Source of the DNA: an uncultured Lentisphaeria bacterium
GTDB lineage: Bacteria; Verrucomicrobiota; Lentisphaeria; Victivallales; UBA1829
Direction of reading: 5' to 3'
Assembly: GCA_949282305.1 (NCBI GenBank)
Contig: CASDPB010000013.1
Span: 88,555-152,554, forward strand
DNA length: 64,000 bases
Every line of letters begins with the position of its first letter. The stretch's first letter is position 1. The notes under the pieces are model-generated. The model worked only from the letters and a program-made list of their open reading frames with translations. It did no database searches and was not told where the DNA came from. Both the position numbers and the translations under genes were made by a program. This document shows positions 9,105-18,459 of the stretch, one piece after another.

Positions 9105-11954
9105 TTATTTGACCTTTTCCAGCCGGACATCATCGAACCACGCATCGCCCTGCGCGTTCCAGATCCAGAGTCCGAGAACCGGAACTGCATCCTTGCCGGT
9201 ATCGGGCGGCGTCACGAATTCAAAGGTCAGCCTGTGCCACGGATGTGTTCCCGCAAGCTGGGTGTCCGGAAATGCCTTTCCCTTGACTTTCGTAAAGTAA
9301 AGGAATGCCCCCGCCCCTCCCGGAGACTGCAGGTTCTCCGTTTTGATGAAGTAGGAGAGACGGTATTTCGTGCCGGGCTCCAATGCCGGGATCCTCTGCG
9401 CTGCGTTCATCCGTTTTCCCCGGATGTTTTTCAGATGCAGACTTTTCCCGCCGGTAATGAAAATCCTGCCGTCCAGTTCAATTTTCTGTCCTTTTTCCGG
9501 ATCGTCGCTGGTCCAGAGAAGCCATTTCCCCGCCTGATAGTGTCCTTTGCGCTCCACCTGGAAATCCGGATCGTCGATCACGTTGACGCGGGGCTGCTTT
9601 TTCAGCATGAGTCTGCCGTAACGTTCCAGCGCGTGAAAACTTCTTCCGGGGAGCGGACTCCACTGATAGTAGATTTCTTTAGGGGGAGCGCCGTTCAGTG
9701 CGCGATGCCGCGCGAAATTGACCGGGAAACCTTCCTTGTCATAATTGCCCAATGCGCTCCACGGCACCTTGACGACCGCTTCCCATGCGCCGGCAAGTTT
9801 CTTCGTCCGGACTTCCGCTCCGCTGTTCCATTTCAGGTCGTGGGGCGCATTCACCTGGTTGGAGTAGTCCGCCAGCGCTCCGTTGGCATTGACGATCAGA
9901 TGATAATAGTTCTTTCTGTCTCCGGAGGGATTCAGAAACAGTTCGACGCAGGAGTCCTCGAAAGTCAGCGGCGCATCTTTGCCATGCTGGACCGCCCTGA
10001 TGTCCGCCATGCGCGGTTCTTCGCACAGGAACGTGAAAATCAGGTGATCCCGGTTCCCGTCAATCCTTACAGCGGTAGATACTTCGTTGACGTCGCCCTT
10101 GTAAGCGCGCAGATACACTGTTCCGGGAAGATCGACTTTCCAACTGTCCAGCGAATTCTGCGATTTGCGGAATTTTTCCGCAGCGGCAAGGACCGGCTCC
10201 AACATGTTTTTCTTCATGAAGCGGATTCGTTTCAACGCATCGGCATCCTTTCCGGCGGCGGCTTCCGCATTTTTGAACAACCGTTCAAATTCCTTGAGCT
10301 TTTCCGGAGAATAGATCTTTGTCCATATCTCAATATCGATCGGGAGGGTCGTCACGGGACCGAGCGCGGTATCTACGGTATTTCCGGCAATCCGGTTCAC
10401 CCAGAGCGCTTCCAGTTCATCATAGAACTTTTTCATCATGGGAGCGCCTTTGCCGAACATGACGCGGTAATGATCATCCAGAACCGCATTCAGATCGGTG
10501 TCTGTGTTCCAGGTTGCCTTCGCAAAGATGTAATAGTTCAGATAATTGAAGATATAGTAATCCGTTTCGGATTCAATGAACGCACCGAAAAGCCAGTCCC
10601 TGCGGTCCTGGAAATATTTTCCCATGTGATGATGCATCAGCGCGGGAATTCCGGGCATTGCCTTATTGCCGTATTTGCCGGGATAGGTCCACAGCGAAAC
10701 CTTACTTTTGAGTTTGCCGACCCATGCCTTGATCTTTTCGTCATCGGCTTTCTGGTCGTTTTTGCCGGGACCCGTCACCGCCACCTGAACGGCGACGTTC
10801 TGCGGAATGTCGCACTTCGGAATCCTGTCATACGGCAGGTAAGCCATTTGAGTGATGATTCCGGGAATTCCCTCCTTTTTCAGACGGTTTGCAATATCCG
10901 CCGTGAACTGCCACATGAAATCGCTCACCGCCTGCCTGTTTTCCTTGTATGCCCTGTCGCGTCCGGGAGGGGAGACCCTGCGGCACTTTTCGCATCCGCA
11001 CCAGTAAAGCCAGTCCTGCGTCATGAGGGAGAAATATCCGGGGCGCACCGCATTGAAATCCCAGTGTTTGAGTCCGCGCGACTGAGCGGAGCCTCCGGAC
11101 AGGTAAGTCCTGGCGTCCTGATAGATTTCCTCGCGGATTCCGCTGTTGAAGCAGAGATGCCCCGTATGTACAAGTTTTTCGTCATTGTAACGTTTCCCGT
11201 CCGGCATCAGCGCGAAGTATTCGGGATGATCCTTGAACCGCCTGAGATAATCCATGTGCGCGAGTCCGTGACCGAACGGAATGATATTTTCAGTCATGCG
11301 CAGACGCAGAAGATTCAGGTTGATTCCTTTGACGCCGCCATAACTGCCGTCTCCCTCATACCATTTGCCGTCATAGTGCAGGAAACGGCGGTCTACGAAA
11401 TCGGGTCGCTCCAGAATGTCAATGACCGGAGGAAGCATCAGAGCGCCTTTCGGCGGAATGATCGTTCCCATTTCGCCGGGGAAGAAGAAACGGGCGTCCG
11501 CAAAACGTTCGAGGAAATCATAGACGGCGCTCAGTGTGCCGCGCCGATAGCACTGTGCCCATCTGTTCTGCGCTGGGGCGTCTGTGGCGGAATCTTTTCC
11601 CGCGAGATAGACCCGATTGCCGTCGCGTTTGATGAAATACCCCTGTTCGGGAAGGTCGGACACCTTGATACCGGCTTTCACGGCATAGTCATTGTCGCCG
11701 AGGATCAGAGAAAAACTGTCCGCACCGGGCGTTTTCACAACAGGCGGTTTCCGACCCATCGCTTTTTCCAGAAAGGTCTGAAGTTCCGAAGCGGCGAATT
11801 TCAGAAGGGGCGTTTCCTCCGGCAGGACAATTTCCAGTTTTTCCGCTTTGGCGGGGGTGCCGCTGACTTTGACGATTCTTTCGCCCTGTTCAAAATGCAC
11901 GGCGGCAACAAACCATGCGCAGAAACAGAGGAATAAAGTTGCGAGATGCTTCAT
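9105..11954 (-). CDS. Secreted DUF4838-type glycosidase-like protein with CBM9-like domain
   Basis: A 949-residue protein with a signal peptide (MKHLATLFLCFCAWFVAAVH). Residues about 35-150 resemble the alpha-glucuronidase N-terminal domain (LLKFAASELQTFLEKAMGRK; GTLSAVYDFLERFADARFFFPGE). A DUF4838-like TIM barrel follows (about 200-560) with the cysteine cluster YWCGCEKCRR near residue 318. A CBM9-like domain sits at about 640-790 (VELFLNPSGDRKNYYHLIVNANG), and a final beta-sandwich at about 800-949 looks like a carbohydrate-binding module. Last gene of the operon led by a GntR/LacI regulator, 15 bp after the TPR gene. Likely a surface or periplasmic enzyme on an acidic plant or algal glycan; activity is not proved by sequence. 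Confidence 0.75.
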   Translation of the reverse strand: MKHLATLFLCFCAWFVAAVHFEQGERIVKVSGTPAKAEKLEIVLPEETPLLKFAASELQTFLEKAMGRKPPVVKTPGADSFSLILGDNDYAVKAGIKVSDLPEQGYFIKRDGNRVYLAGKDSATDAPAQNRWAQCYRRGTLSAVYDFLERFADARFFFPGEMGTIIPPKGALMLPPVIDILERPDFVDRRFLHYDGKWYEGDGSYGGVKGINLNLLRLRMTENIIPFGHGLAHMDYLRRFKDHPEYFALMPDGKRYNDEKLVHTGHLCFNSGIREEIYQDARTYLSGGSAQSRGLKHWDFNAVRPGYFSLMTQDWLYWCGCEKCRRVSPPGRDRAYKENRQAVSDFMWQFTADIANRLKKEGIPGIITQMAYLPYDRIPKCDIPQNVAVQVAVTGPGKNDQKADDEKIKAWVGKLKSKVSLWTYPGKYGNKAMPGIPALMHHHMGKYFQDRRDWLFGAFIESETDYYIFNYLNYYIFAKATWNTDTDLNAVLDDHYRVMFGKGAPMMKKFYDELEALWVNRIAGNTVDTALGPVTTLPIDIEIWTKIYSPEKLKEFERLFKNAEAAAGKDADALKRIRFMKKNMLEPVLAAAEKFRKSQNSLDSWKVDLPGTVYLRAYKGDVNEVSTAVRIDGNRDHLIFTFLCEEPRMADIRAVQHGKDAPLTFEDSCVELFLNPSGDRKNYYHLIVNANGALADYSNQVNAPHDLKWNSGAEVRTKKLAGAWEAVVKVPWSALGNYDKEGFPVNFARHRALNGAPPKEIYYQWSPLPGRSFHALERYGRLMLKKQPRVNVIDDPDFQVERKGHYQAGKWLLWTSDDPEKGQKIELDGRIFITGGKSLHLKNIRGKRMNAAQRIPALEPGTKYRLSYFIKTENLQSPGGAGAFLYFTKVKGKAFPDTQLAGTHPWHRLTFEFVTPPDTGKDAVPVLGLWIWNAQGDAWFDDVRLEKVK

Positions 11955-11969
11955 CGGAGTTTCCTGCCG

Positions 11970-12530
11970 TTATTTTTTCTTTTCGATTTTTTCCGTCATT
12001 GTTTTAATGCGGTTCAGCATCCATTCTGCTTTGCTGCGCTTATTTGCCTGAAACTTCTGAATGAATTCTCCGGCAAGCGCCGGATCATTCAGCTGATTCA
12101 GACTGAAAGCCGCTCCGGCATAAAGATAATACGGCTCAAAGTCCTCCTGAACCGCAATGATCTTTCGCAGTTCCGCCGCTGCTTCCGCCGTTTTTTTCTG
12201 TGCGGTGAGAACCCGTGCGTTCAGCAGATACAGCGAGATTGCCTGTTCCTGGTTCAATGACAATGCCTGAAGCGAGGCGATTTGCTTTGCGGCTTCCTCC
12301 GGTTTCTGTGTTTTGAGGTGAATGTTTGCCGCCATGGCAAAGACTCTGTATTTCTGCCAGTCTGCCTGTGACAGTTCCGCCGCTTTCTGCAGAGCCGCCA
12401 GAGCTTCCGGGTTTTTATTCTCTTTTTCCAGACGCTGCGCATCCTTGTAGGCGGCATTGAAATTTTCATAGGCGCCAAGTCCGAGACAGAGGGCAAAAGC
12501 GACTGCGGTCATAAGATTTCCTGTTTTCAT
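11970..12530 (-). CDS. Small secreted TPR-like repeat protein
   Basis: A 186-residue protein with a signal peptide (MTAVAFALCLGLGA). The rest is alpha-helical with tetratricopeptide-like repeats (KNPEALAALQKAAELSQ; TAEAAAELRKIIAVQEDFEPYYLYAGAAF; PALAGEFIQKFQANKRS) and a lysine-rich tail. TPR proteins act as scaffolds. Its place between a secreted SGNH hydrolase and a secreted DUF4838 enzyme, with 15-16 bp gaps, suggests it holds exported partners together in the periplasm or at the surface (inference). Confidence 0.75.
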   Translation of the reverse strand: MKTGNLMTAVAFALCLGLGAYENFNAAYKDAQRLEKENKNPEALAALQKAAELSQADWQKYRVFAMAANIHLKTQKPEEAAKQIASLQALSLNQEQAISLYLLNARVLTAQKKTAEAAAELRKIIAVQEDFEPYYLYAGAAFSLNQLNDPALAGEFIQKFQANKRSKAEWMLNRIKTMTEKIEKKK

Positions 12531-12546
12531 GTGAGAGTCCTTTCCT

Positions 12547-13623
12547 TTATTTTGTTTCTATGATTTTTGCATTGATCCATGCACTCATGGCGTCTCCGAT
12601 CTGGCGGTATCCGGCAGGAGTCGGATGGCGTGCGTTGGACTGTCTGACAACCCGTAATGAATTTCCCTGGCTGGCGGGTTCGGATACTGTGGGGAAATTG
12701 TGTTCGCCGTCAATGTTGAGGTAGATCGGGATCACGGAGAGCCTGTTGTCTCCGGTGTTTTCAAATTTTTTCATCAGACTTTCAATCAGCATGCGGTGAT
12801 TGATCCTGAACTGGCGGGCACTCAGCAGACATCCATAGTTTGCGCCGAATGCGTCCTGACCGGCTCCCTGATAGGTGAGCCCTACTCCGATGATGGCTTC
12901 CGGAGCCGACCTGCGCAGGTCGGAAATCAGCTTTTCCGCATTGCCGAGGATTGCGGCAAGTTTCTCTTCCGAAGCATTGTATCCCATTCCGAAGGCGTCG
13001 TTTCCGCCGAGTGTGATCGTGATGATGTCCGGCGCCTTCCCGTTGCATTTCCGGTCGATATACTGTTTGAAATCCAGCTTTCCTTCCCGGACAAAAGGAC
13101 TTCCGGCGTTTCGGGTGAACATGGCATAAGACCAGCCGCCGTATCCTTCCGTGACGACTCCCGGCGCATAATCTGCCCGTCTTACGGTGCCGGTGAGAGT
13201 GATTCCCGCGTCCTTCATCAGTTCCAGTATCCGGGCGGGATAGATTCCCGCGGCGGTTTCGCTGGAACCGATCAGAAGAAGCGTCTTCTCGTTCTTTCCG
13301 GCTTTCGGCAGGACGACAATTCTCGTTTTGCCTGTCCCCGCAAGCCCGGTGTCGTCATAGACATTCAGGCGAAGTTCAAACTCCCCGCAGTCTTTTTCCG
13401 TCGGCGTAAAACGCCAGCGTCCGGTGTCATTGCGCCCTTTGGGTGCCCGCACCTCAAAAAAATAGTTCGCAGGATTGACAACATCTGCGAGACTGGCAAA
13501 ATAGATATTGCATTCCACACCCGGCATGGCATAGATCTTTTCCGGCAGGGTGAGCCGCAGACGTTCCGCCGCGCAAAGGGATAAAATGGAAAAACCGATC
13601 ATCAGAACCGCCAGGTGTTTCAT
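12547..13623 (-). CDS. Secreted SGNH/GDSL-type esterase
   Basis: A 358-residue protein with a signal peptide (VLMIGFSILSLCAA). Residues about 25-110 form an Ig-like beta domain. The SGNH hydrolase domain follows: LLIGSSETAAG is block I with the serine, TEGYGGWSYAMF is block II with Gly, ITLGGNDAFG is block III with Asn, and NARHPTPAGYRQIGDAM is block V with the catalytic His. Family role: removal of acetyl or other ester groups from polysaccharides. It would help the DUF4838-like enzyme of the same operon reach an esterified glycan (inference). Confidence 0.85.
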   Translation of the reverse strand: MKHLAVLMIGFSILSLCAAERLRLTLPEKIYAMPGVECNIYFASLADVVNPANYFFEVRAPKGRNDTGRWRFTPTEKDCGEFELRLNVYDDTGLAGTGKTRIVVLPKAGKNEKTLLLIGSSETAAGIYPARILELMKDAGITLTGTVRRADYAPGVVTEGYGGWSYAMFTRNAGSPFVREGKLDFKQYIDRKCNGKAPDIITITLGGNDAFGMGYNASEEKLAAILGNAEKLISDLRRSAPEAIIGVGLTYQGAGQDAFGANYGCLLSARQFRINHRMLIESLMKKFENTGDNRLSVIPIYLNIDGEHNFPTVSEPASQGNSLRVVRQSNARHPTPAGYRQIGDAMSAWINAKIIETK

Positions 13624-13686
13624 CTTGCATTTCCTTTTTTCTTATTGTCGAATTGTGATAAATTGAAACATTCCACATGGAACGTG

Positions 13687-14364
13687 TCATTCAAACAGCC
13701 AGAAAATCTGCCGGTCGCCGTAGTAATAATTTTCGGCTGTCGGAACAGCCCTGATCGGAAGCCATTCCACATGAGTGTCCACGAACAGCACGTTTGCGCC
13801 GTTGGAATGCGGGAATCCGATTTTATAAGTGCTGTTCGCCGGCCAGAGAGAAAGAAGCTGTGCATCGTTCCGGGCGGAACATTCACTGACGAGCATTGTT
13901 CTGGAAGGACGCCTGAATTTTGAGAGAACGGCCCGTTCGCTTGCCAGGTAAATGTGGTAGTTCAGACCGTAGCAGTAAACGATGCTCCCGATGCTGGGAG
14001 TGTAACTCGGACAGCAGAGCTTTGAACGCTGTCCCCGTTCATAGATCACGCCGATATTCTTTTCATAGGCTGCGGTCTGGGCTCCCAGGTATGATGACAG
14101 AAAACCGTTTTTCCCGCCGCCGAAAAAGTATTTCTCTTCTTCTACAGGCGTTGCATTGTTTCTGTAAGGCGGAATGTATTCCCTGTTGTCCGCGGTGTAC
14201 ATTGTCACGGCTTTTCCGATTTGCGAGAGCGTTGAAGTGCAGGATATTCTGCGTGCGGACTCCCGCGCCCTGCTCAATGCCGGCAGAAGCATTCCTGCAA
14301 GAACCGCGATGATCGAGATTACTATGAGAAGCTCGATAAGAGTGAATCTGCGGAAATGGTTCAT
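13687..14364 (-). CDS. Prepilin-like protein, short leader (H-x9-D type)
   Basis: A 225-residue protein starting [20 protein letters not shown], a normal short pseudopilin leader followed by the hydrophobic helix and [18 protein letters not shown]. The C-terminal motif [16 protein letters not shown] matches H-x9-DG except that the glycine is threonine. Arg, not Gly, precedes the cleavage-site Phe. Starts 3 bp after the regulator gene and is followed by the SGNH, TPR and DUF4838 genes, so it is the first exported product of this operon. Confidence 0.9.
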   Translation of the reverse strand: MNHFRRFTLIELLIVISIIAVLAGMLLPALSRARESARRISCTSTLSQIGKAVTMYTADNREYIPPYRNNATPVEEEKYFFGGGKNGFLSSYLGAQTAAYEKNIGVIYERGQRSKLCCPSYTPSIGSIVYCYGLNYHIYLASERAVLSKFRRPSRTMLVSECSARNDAQLLSLWPANSTYKIGFPHSNGANVLFVDTHVEWLPIRAVPTAENYYYGDRQIFWLFE

Positions 14365-14367
14365 AAC

Positions 14368-15498
14368 CTATTTCCCTTTCCTGTTTTTTCTGTTTAGCGG
14401 TTTCATGCTTTCGCGTATGACCAGTTCGTACGGAGAGAAATCAACCAGTTCAGATTCTTTCATCTTCTGCCATGCGGGGGGAATCGTCAGCAGACGGTCC
14501 ACGGCGTTTCTGCCGATCTGGAGGTAATTGAAGTCGATGGTGGAGAGTCCCGGCGTCAGGAATTTGCCTCCGGGGAATCCGCAGAATCCCATGATTGAAA
14601 CATCCTCCGGCACCCGGAGAGAATACCGCTTCAAGGCTTTCATCGCCATGATGGCATAGAAGTCTGAAAAACAGATGATCGCAGTGAACTTCTTCTTCAG
14701 ATTCAGCAGTGCCGATACCGCCCCGGCGATTTTTTCCTCGTCATATTGTGTGCGCCGGAAGAGTTCCGGATCGGGATCTGCGCCGGTGTCTTCGAGCATC
14801 TTCAGATATTCCTCTTCGGAATAGCCGCGTATCGCATCGTAGTAGGAATCCGCACCCAGTGTCATGATTTCCGTATGCCCCATCTTCACCATGGCCGCCA
14901 CGGCATCCCGGAACGCCTTGCGCTCGTCCACAACGTTCATGGGAAAGGGCATCTGCCGGAACCAGTAAAGGCAGCTGTGGGGGAACAGGACGGGAGTATG
15001 AATATTGCGCAATACCTCCAGTTCTTCGGCTTCGACCCAGGAAAGATAATCCATGTGGAGAATCCCCGTAAAATTCTCCTGTTCCAGGAAACGCCTGATC
15101 TGTTCTTTTGTCTGGCTTCTCAGAAACGTCGTGGAGATTTTCTCCACCGTAATCGACAACTCCGCCGCTCTCTGTTCTATTCCCGGCAGAGTATAGTTCC
15201 AGGGCATGCTTATCATGGTCGATTCCGGCATCATGACAAGAATCCGTTTGCGTTTTTTCTGTTCCGCAACGAAAATTCCTTTTGCCCAGCGGCTGACAAT
15301 GATGCCGCGGTCGCATCCCTCCTTGAGCGCCTGCCGCAGTGTCGTCCTGCTGACGCCGAGGTTTTTGGAGAGATCGCGTTCCGGCGGGATCGACGTTCCA
15401 GGCGGATAATCACGGCAGAACCTTTCGAGCCCCGAAACCAGCTGCCGGTAGATCGGAGTTCTGCTCTGCCTGTCGATTTTCAGATAGCCATAGATCAT
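14368..15498 (-). CDS. Transcriptional regulator: GntR winged helix fused to LacI-type sensor
   Basis: A 376-residue protein. Residues 1-75 are a GntR winged helix (TPIYRQLVSGLERFC..., IPPERDLSKNLGVSRTTLRQALKEGCDRGII). Residues about 85-370 are a periplasmic-binding-protein-like sensor of the LacI/GalR class (RILVMMPESTM..., AIICFSDFYAIMAMKALKRYSLRVPEDVSIMGFCG). This is the AraR-type arrangement known from Bacillus. It is the first gene of the operon pseudopilin > SGNH > TPR > DUF4838, and its own promoter carries an inverted-repeat cluster right after the -10, so it is likely an autoregulated repressor relieved by a sugar. Confidence 0.92.
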   Translation of the reverse strand: MIYGYLKIDRQSRTPIYRQLVSGLERFCRDYPPGTSIPPERDLSKNLGVSRTTLRQALKEGCDRGIIVSRWAKGIFVAEQKKRKRILVMMPESTMISMPWNYTLPGIEQRAAELSITVEKISTTFLRSQTKEQIRRFLEQENFTGILHMDYLSWVEAEELEVLRNIHTPVLFPHSCLYWFRQMPFPMNVVDERKAFRDAVAAMVKMGHTEIMTLGADSYYDAIRGYSEEEYLKMLEDTGADPDPELFRRTQYDEEKIAGAVSALLNLKKKFTAIICFSDFYAIMAMKALKRYSLRVPEDVSIMGFCGFPGGKFLTPGLSTIDFNYLQIGRNAVDRLLTIPPAWQKMKESELVDFSPYELVIRESMKPLNRKNRKGK

Positions 15499-15518
15499 CG
15501 GAATCCCGTTTTGATATG

Positions 15519-15540
15519 ATTAAAACCTTTAATACCATTA
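15519..15540 (-). promoter_or_regulatory. Probable operator of the GntR/LacI-fold regulator
   Basis: ATTAAAACCTTTAAT (15519-15533) is a perfect 6-3-6 inverted repeat, and TTAATACCATTAA (15529-15541) is a second one (5-3-5) sharing bases and the same ACC spacer. The cluster lies directly downstream of the -10 of the operon promoter, where a bound repressor would block transcription. Confidence 0.6.
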
Positions 15541-15568
15541 ATTATAAATAAAAATGGAGGATTGTCAA
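15541..15568 (-). promoter_or_regulatory. Promoter of the regulator-pseudopilin-SGNH-DUF4838 operon
   Basis: On the minus strand a consensus TTGACA (15568-15563) and TATAAT (15546-15541) stand 16 bp apart, about 45 bp before the regulator start. It is the closest match to the vegetative consensus in the window. Confidence 0.75.
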
Positions 15569-15857
15569 GAGGGGGAAGATAAAAAAACAGGTTTTTTTGG
15601 AAAATCTGTTTCATCTTGATGAAAAGCGGCAATGGAACTTTCCTGCGGAACACGGGCTGTCAATGGCAGTCAGACCCGCAGCGGAGAGCGCATGGAATCC
15701 ACGTTCCTTTCCTTCGCCTGCCGCGGCGCATTCCACCGGACGGGAGAACCTGCCGTCCTGCTTTTTCCGGAAGACGGGACAAGCGGGATTTTCCGGAAAA
15801 TAAACCGGTCTGCATTCCGGGATTCTTCCCGGAAGGAAAAGGCTGGACACCGGGGTT
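15569..15857. other. Non-coding stretch with stem-loops
   Basis: No convincing gene; short open frames here have no recognisable protein features. TTCCGGGA-TTCT-TCCCGGAA at 15815-15834 is a perfect 8-bp hairpin about 24 bp after the EamA stop and may end that transcript. GGACGG/CCGTCC at 15738-15758 followed by TGCTTTTT looks like a rho-independent terminator on the plus strand, though no plus-strand gene leads into it. Confidence 0.5.
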
Positions 15858-16808
15858 TCAGCCTCCGGATCCGGTGCGGATTCTCCGAATGAGAACAAGG
15901 CAGTGTCTCCGGCAGAGACGGGGAATCCGGATTGGCAGTTGCTTTCCGGCAACTACGACGGTGACTGCCGTCAGGATGACGGCGATCCCGATGATGAGAC
16001 GCGGCGTCAACTGTTCGCCGAACAGCAGCACGCCGAAACAGACGGCCGTGGCAGGTTCCAATGCCCCCAGAATTGCCGTTTTGGTCGCTCCGATAATCCG
16101 GATTGCGACTGTCATAAGAAGCAGGGAGACAATGGTCGGCAGGACCGCAAGGGCGACCGCGCATCCCCAGCCGGCAAGAGAGGGAATCCATTGCAGTTCA
16201 AACCCGAAGTCCGTTCGGATCAGAAAGAGCGGCAGCCCGAATGTCAGAGCGTAAAAGGTCAGAAGTTCCGGGGAAAGATTCTTCATGCCGGTCTCGCGAA
16301 CGGCTACCATGTACAGTGCATAGCTCAATGCGGAGAACAGAACCAGAAGCAGACCGGCGAAGTTCAGCGGACGCCCGTTACCGCCTTTGTAAAGGATGGC
16401 GACTCCCGCCAGTGCCGCCAGGATTCCGAGAACGGTGGAGACCGTAATTTTTTCATGGAAAAACAATGCCATGATGACGGCGACCATGACCGGGTAGATG
16501 AAGAGGAGCGTCGATGCGATTCCGGCATCCATTTTTCTGTAGCTCAAAAAGAGGAGAAGAGAGGAAAGCGCCATCAGAAGTCCTCCGGCGGCGGTCAGGG
16601 CAATCTGTTTCGGCGGGAGCATGAAAGAGCCTTTTCTCCACCGGATCATGACGCCAAGCAGAACCGCCGCAAAAAAATAACGGTAGAAAAGCACTGTGTC
16701 AGGCGTCATTCCGATTTTATACAGGGGAAGCGTGAACAGAGGATTCATTCCGTAAGCCATTGCCGCAAATGCTCCGCAGCATATCCCTTTGATCTTATCA
16801 TTCCACAT
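15858..16808 (-). CDS. EamA/DMT-family transporter
   Basis: A 316-residue membrane protein with about ten hydrophobic segments arranged as two EamA repeats (CCGAFAAMAYGMNPLFTLPLYK...; LLLVLFSALSYALYMVAVRETG...). The second repeat ends with the typical GATKTAILGALEPATAVCFGVLLFGEQLT. These drug/metabolite transporters export metabolites or exchange small solutes; the substrate cannot be read. Start placed at 16808 (MWNDKIKGICCG) because AAGAAGA precedes it and the upstream in-frame codons give no membrane-protein-like sequence. It lies 189 bp after an MFS transporter. Confidence 0.88.
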   Translation of the reverse strand: MWNDKIKGICCGAFAAMAYGMNPLFTLPLYKIGMTPDTVLFYRYFFAAVLLGVMIRWRKGSFMLPPKQIALTAAGGLLMALSSLLLFLSYRKMDAGIASTLLFIYPVMVAVIMALFFHEKITVSTVLGILAALAGVAILYKGGNGRPLNFAGLLLVLFSALSYALYMVAVRETGMKNLSPELLTFYALTFGLPLFLIRTDFGFELQWIPSLAGWGCAVALAVLPTIVSLLLMTVAIRIIGATKTAILGALEPATAVCFGVLLFGEQLTPRLIIGIAVILTAVTVVVAGKQLPIRIPRLCRRHCLVLIRRIRTGSGG

Positions 16809-16997
16809 TCTTCTTTTTCCCGATTTGACACATTGCATCTGCCGGCTGATCCCGCATAAGCTGTGCGAATCCTGCCGAGGTGTCAGCCTGCCCGGAAAAC
16901 GTCCGGCGGGGATCCACTGATTTCCGCTTTGCATGATGCCGGGGGCGCGGGGGTGTTCCTTAACGGTTCAGTGATGTAAAAACGACTGCTTTACGGG

Positions 16998-18242
16998 TCA
17001 CATCAGCCTTTTTCTTCTTTTTTCCAGAATCCAGCATTCCAGGTAAATCACCGCCGAAAAGAAGGCAAGGCAGACCGGCACCACCAGAACGGCGCCCTTC
17101 AATCCGAAATGGTCTCCGATGAGTCCCATCAGCCAGGTGAAGAAGCCGCACCCGGGAATTCCAAGCGCGGAGAAATAGATGTACAGCATGGTGGAATCCA
17201 GTTTCGGCATACTGGATACTCCATATACCTGAACTGTCGGCCAGAAGGGGGCAATTCCGATACCGGAAAGAACCAGCAGGAGAAAAAGCACGGTGAACAG
17301 CAGCCAGTTCGGCATCATGCCGGGTTCCAGAAACGCCAGCAGCAGAGTGAGCGGAATCGTCCCGAGACCGGTTCCCAGCAGGATGTATCGCAGATACTGG
17401 GGGCGGGCGAAGTAGCCGAACCCGGTTCTTCCGATGAACATTCCCAGTGCAATGGCTCCGGTGCCCAGTCCCGCGACCCAGGCGCCGGTATGGAAATTGA
17501 GCTGAACATAGGCTGCCGACCAGAAGGTCAGTCCGAATTCCGCTCCGGCGCCGAAAAACATTGCCAGACAGCAGATCCAGAATCGCGGAACCCGTACAAT
17601 CTCCAGCGAATAGTGCCAGATGTCCCGGATACTGGAACCGGCGTGATTTTCAGGATATTTTTTCCCGGGATTTTCTTTCCACAACAGCAACGTGGAACTC
17701 AGCAGGGTAAGGATTCCTATGGCGGCGAGAACGATGCGCCAGTTTACACCGAGGGTCAGAAGACCGCCGGCAATGATGACCACAGCGCCGATTCCGATGG
17801 ACCAGAAGGAATGTGAGATGTTGACATAACGTTCCGGCGCATCGGGATGCAGATCCTGTATGAACGGCGTGGCGATGCCTTCACAGATGCCCTCTCCGAA
17901 ACCTGCGATCAGCAGACATGGGATCAGCAGCCAGTAGGCGGGAGAAAAAGCGCACAGAAGAATTCCCCCGCCTATCAGGAGCAGACAGTATCCCATGGTA
18001 AGGCGTTTGCCGAGGCGGACGGAAATGGTTCCGCACAGCAGCAGTGCGGCGACCATGGAGATGCTGCGGGTCAGATGCAGAATTCCTCCGGCTGCCATCC
18101 CCCCCTGATCCAGAGGAAAATTCAGGTCTTTGCCCATTTCCACGATCATAACCGGAATGGACAGTGAACATAACGCATAAGTCATGAAAGCAGAAAAACC
18201 GGCGTAGTCGTAACGTCCGAAATGCAATGCTCTCCCGCTCAT
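16998..18242 (-). CDS. MFS transporter
   Basis: A 414-residue protein with twelve hydrophobic segments and the layout of the major facilitator superfamily. GTISVRLGKRLTMGY is the loop 2-3 motif region, and LIAGFGEGICEGIATPFIQDL resembles helix 5 of sugar and nucleoside members. Start set at 18242 (MSGRALHFG), five bases after AGGAGAT. Likely a proton-coupled importer of a sugar or sugar derivative, in line with neighbouring glycan genes, but the substrate is not predictable from sequence alone. Confidence 0.88.
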   Translation of the reverse strand: MSGRALHFGRYDYAGFSAFMTYALCSLSIPVMIVEMGKDLNFPLDQGGMAAGGILHLTRSISMVAALLLCGTISVRLGKRLTMGYCLLLIGGGILLCAFSPAYWLLIPCLLIAGFGEGICEGIATPFIQDLHPDAPERYVNISHSFWSIGIGAVVIIAGGLLTLGVNWRIVLAAIGILTLLSSTLLLWKENPGKKYPENHAGSSIRDIWHYSLEIVRVPRFWICCLAMFFGAGAEFGLTFWSAAYVQLNFHTGAWVAGLGTGAIALGMFIGRTGFGYFARPQYLRYILLGTGLGTIPLTLLLAFLEPGMMPNWLLFTVLFLLLVLSGIGIAPFWPTVQVYGVSSMPKLDSTMLYIYFSALGIPGCGFFTWLMGLIGDHFGLKGAVLVVPVCLAFFSAVIYLECWILEKRRKRLM

Positions 18243-18394
18243 AATATCTCCTGTGATTTTATTGTTGTCTGCCACAAAATCTGATGAAAGCGGAATATAA
18301 TGACTGCCCGGAAAAAATCAAGTTCCGGTACGGCGGAAATTTGCAGAACCTGTTGCCCGGCATTGACGTGGAGGAGGGGATGTATCCCTGTCAA

Positions 18395-18414
18395 AGCGGG
18401 GATTCATCCCCGCT
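18395..18414 (-). terminator. Candidate terminator after the acetyltransferase gene
   Basis: AGCGGGGA-TTCA-TCCCCGCT forms a perfect 8-bp GC-rich hairpin 45 bp after the acetyltransferase stop. On the minus strand it is followed only by TTT, so it is a modest rho-independent terminator candidate. Confidence 0.5.
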
Positions 18415-18459
18415 GACGGTTTCTGACGCTCAGAACATCACGTTTTTGAGGAATGCCTT

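Noticed and set aside
8985..11936. A 983-codon open frame on the plus strand opposite the DUF4838-like gene
   Set aside because: It is the antisense shadow of a gene with signal peptide and recognisable domains; the translation shows no domain and is rich in Arg, Phe and Gln runs typical of shadow frames.
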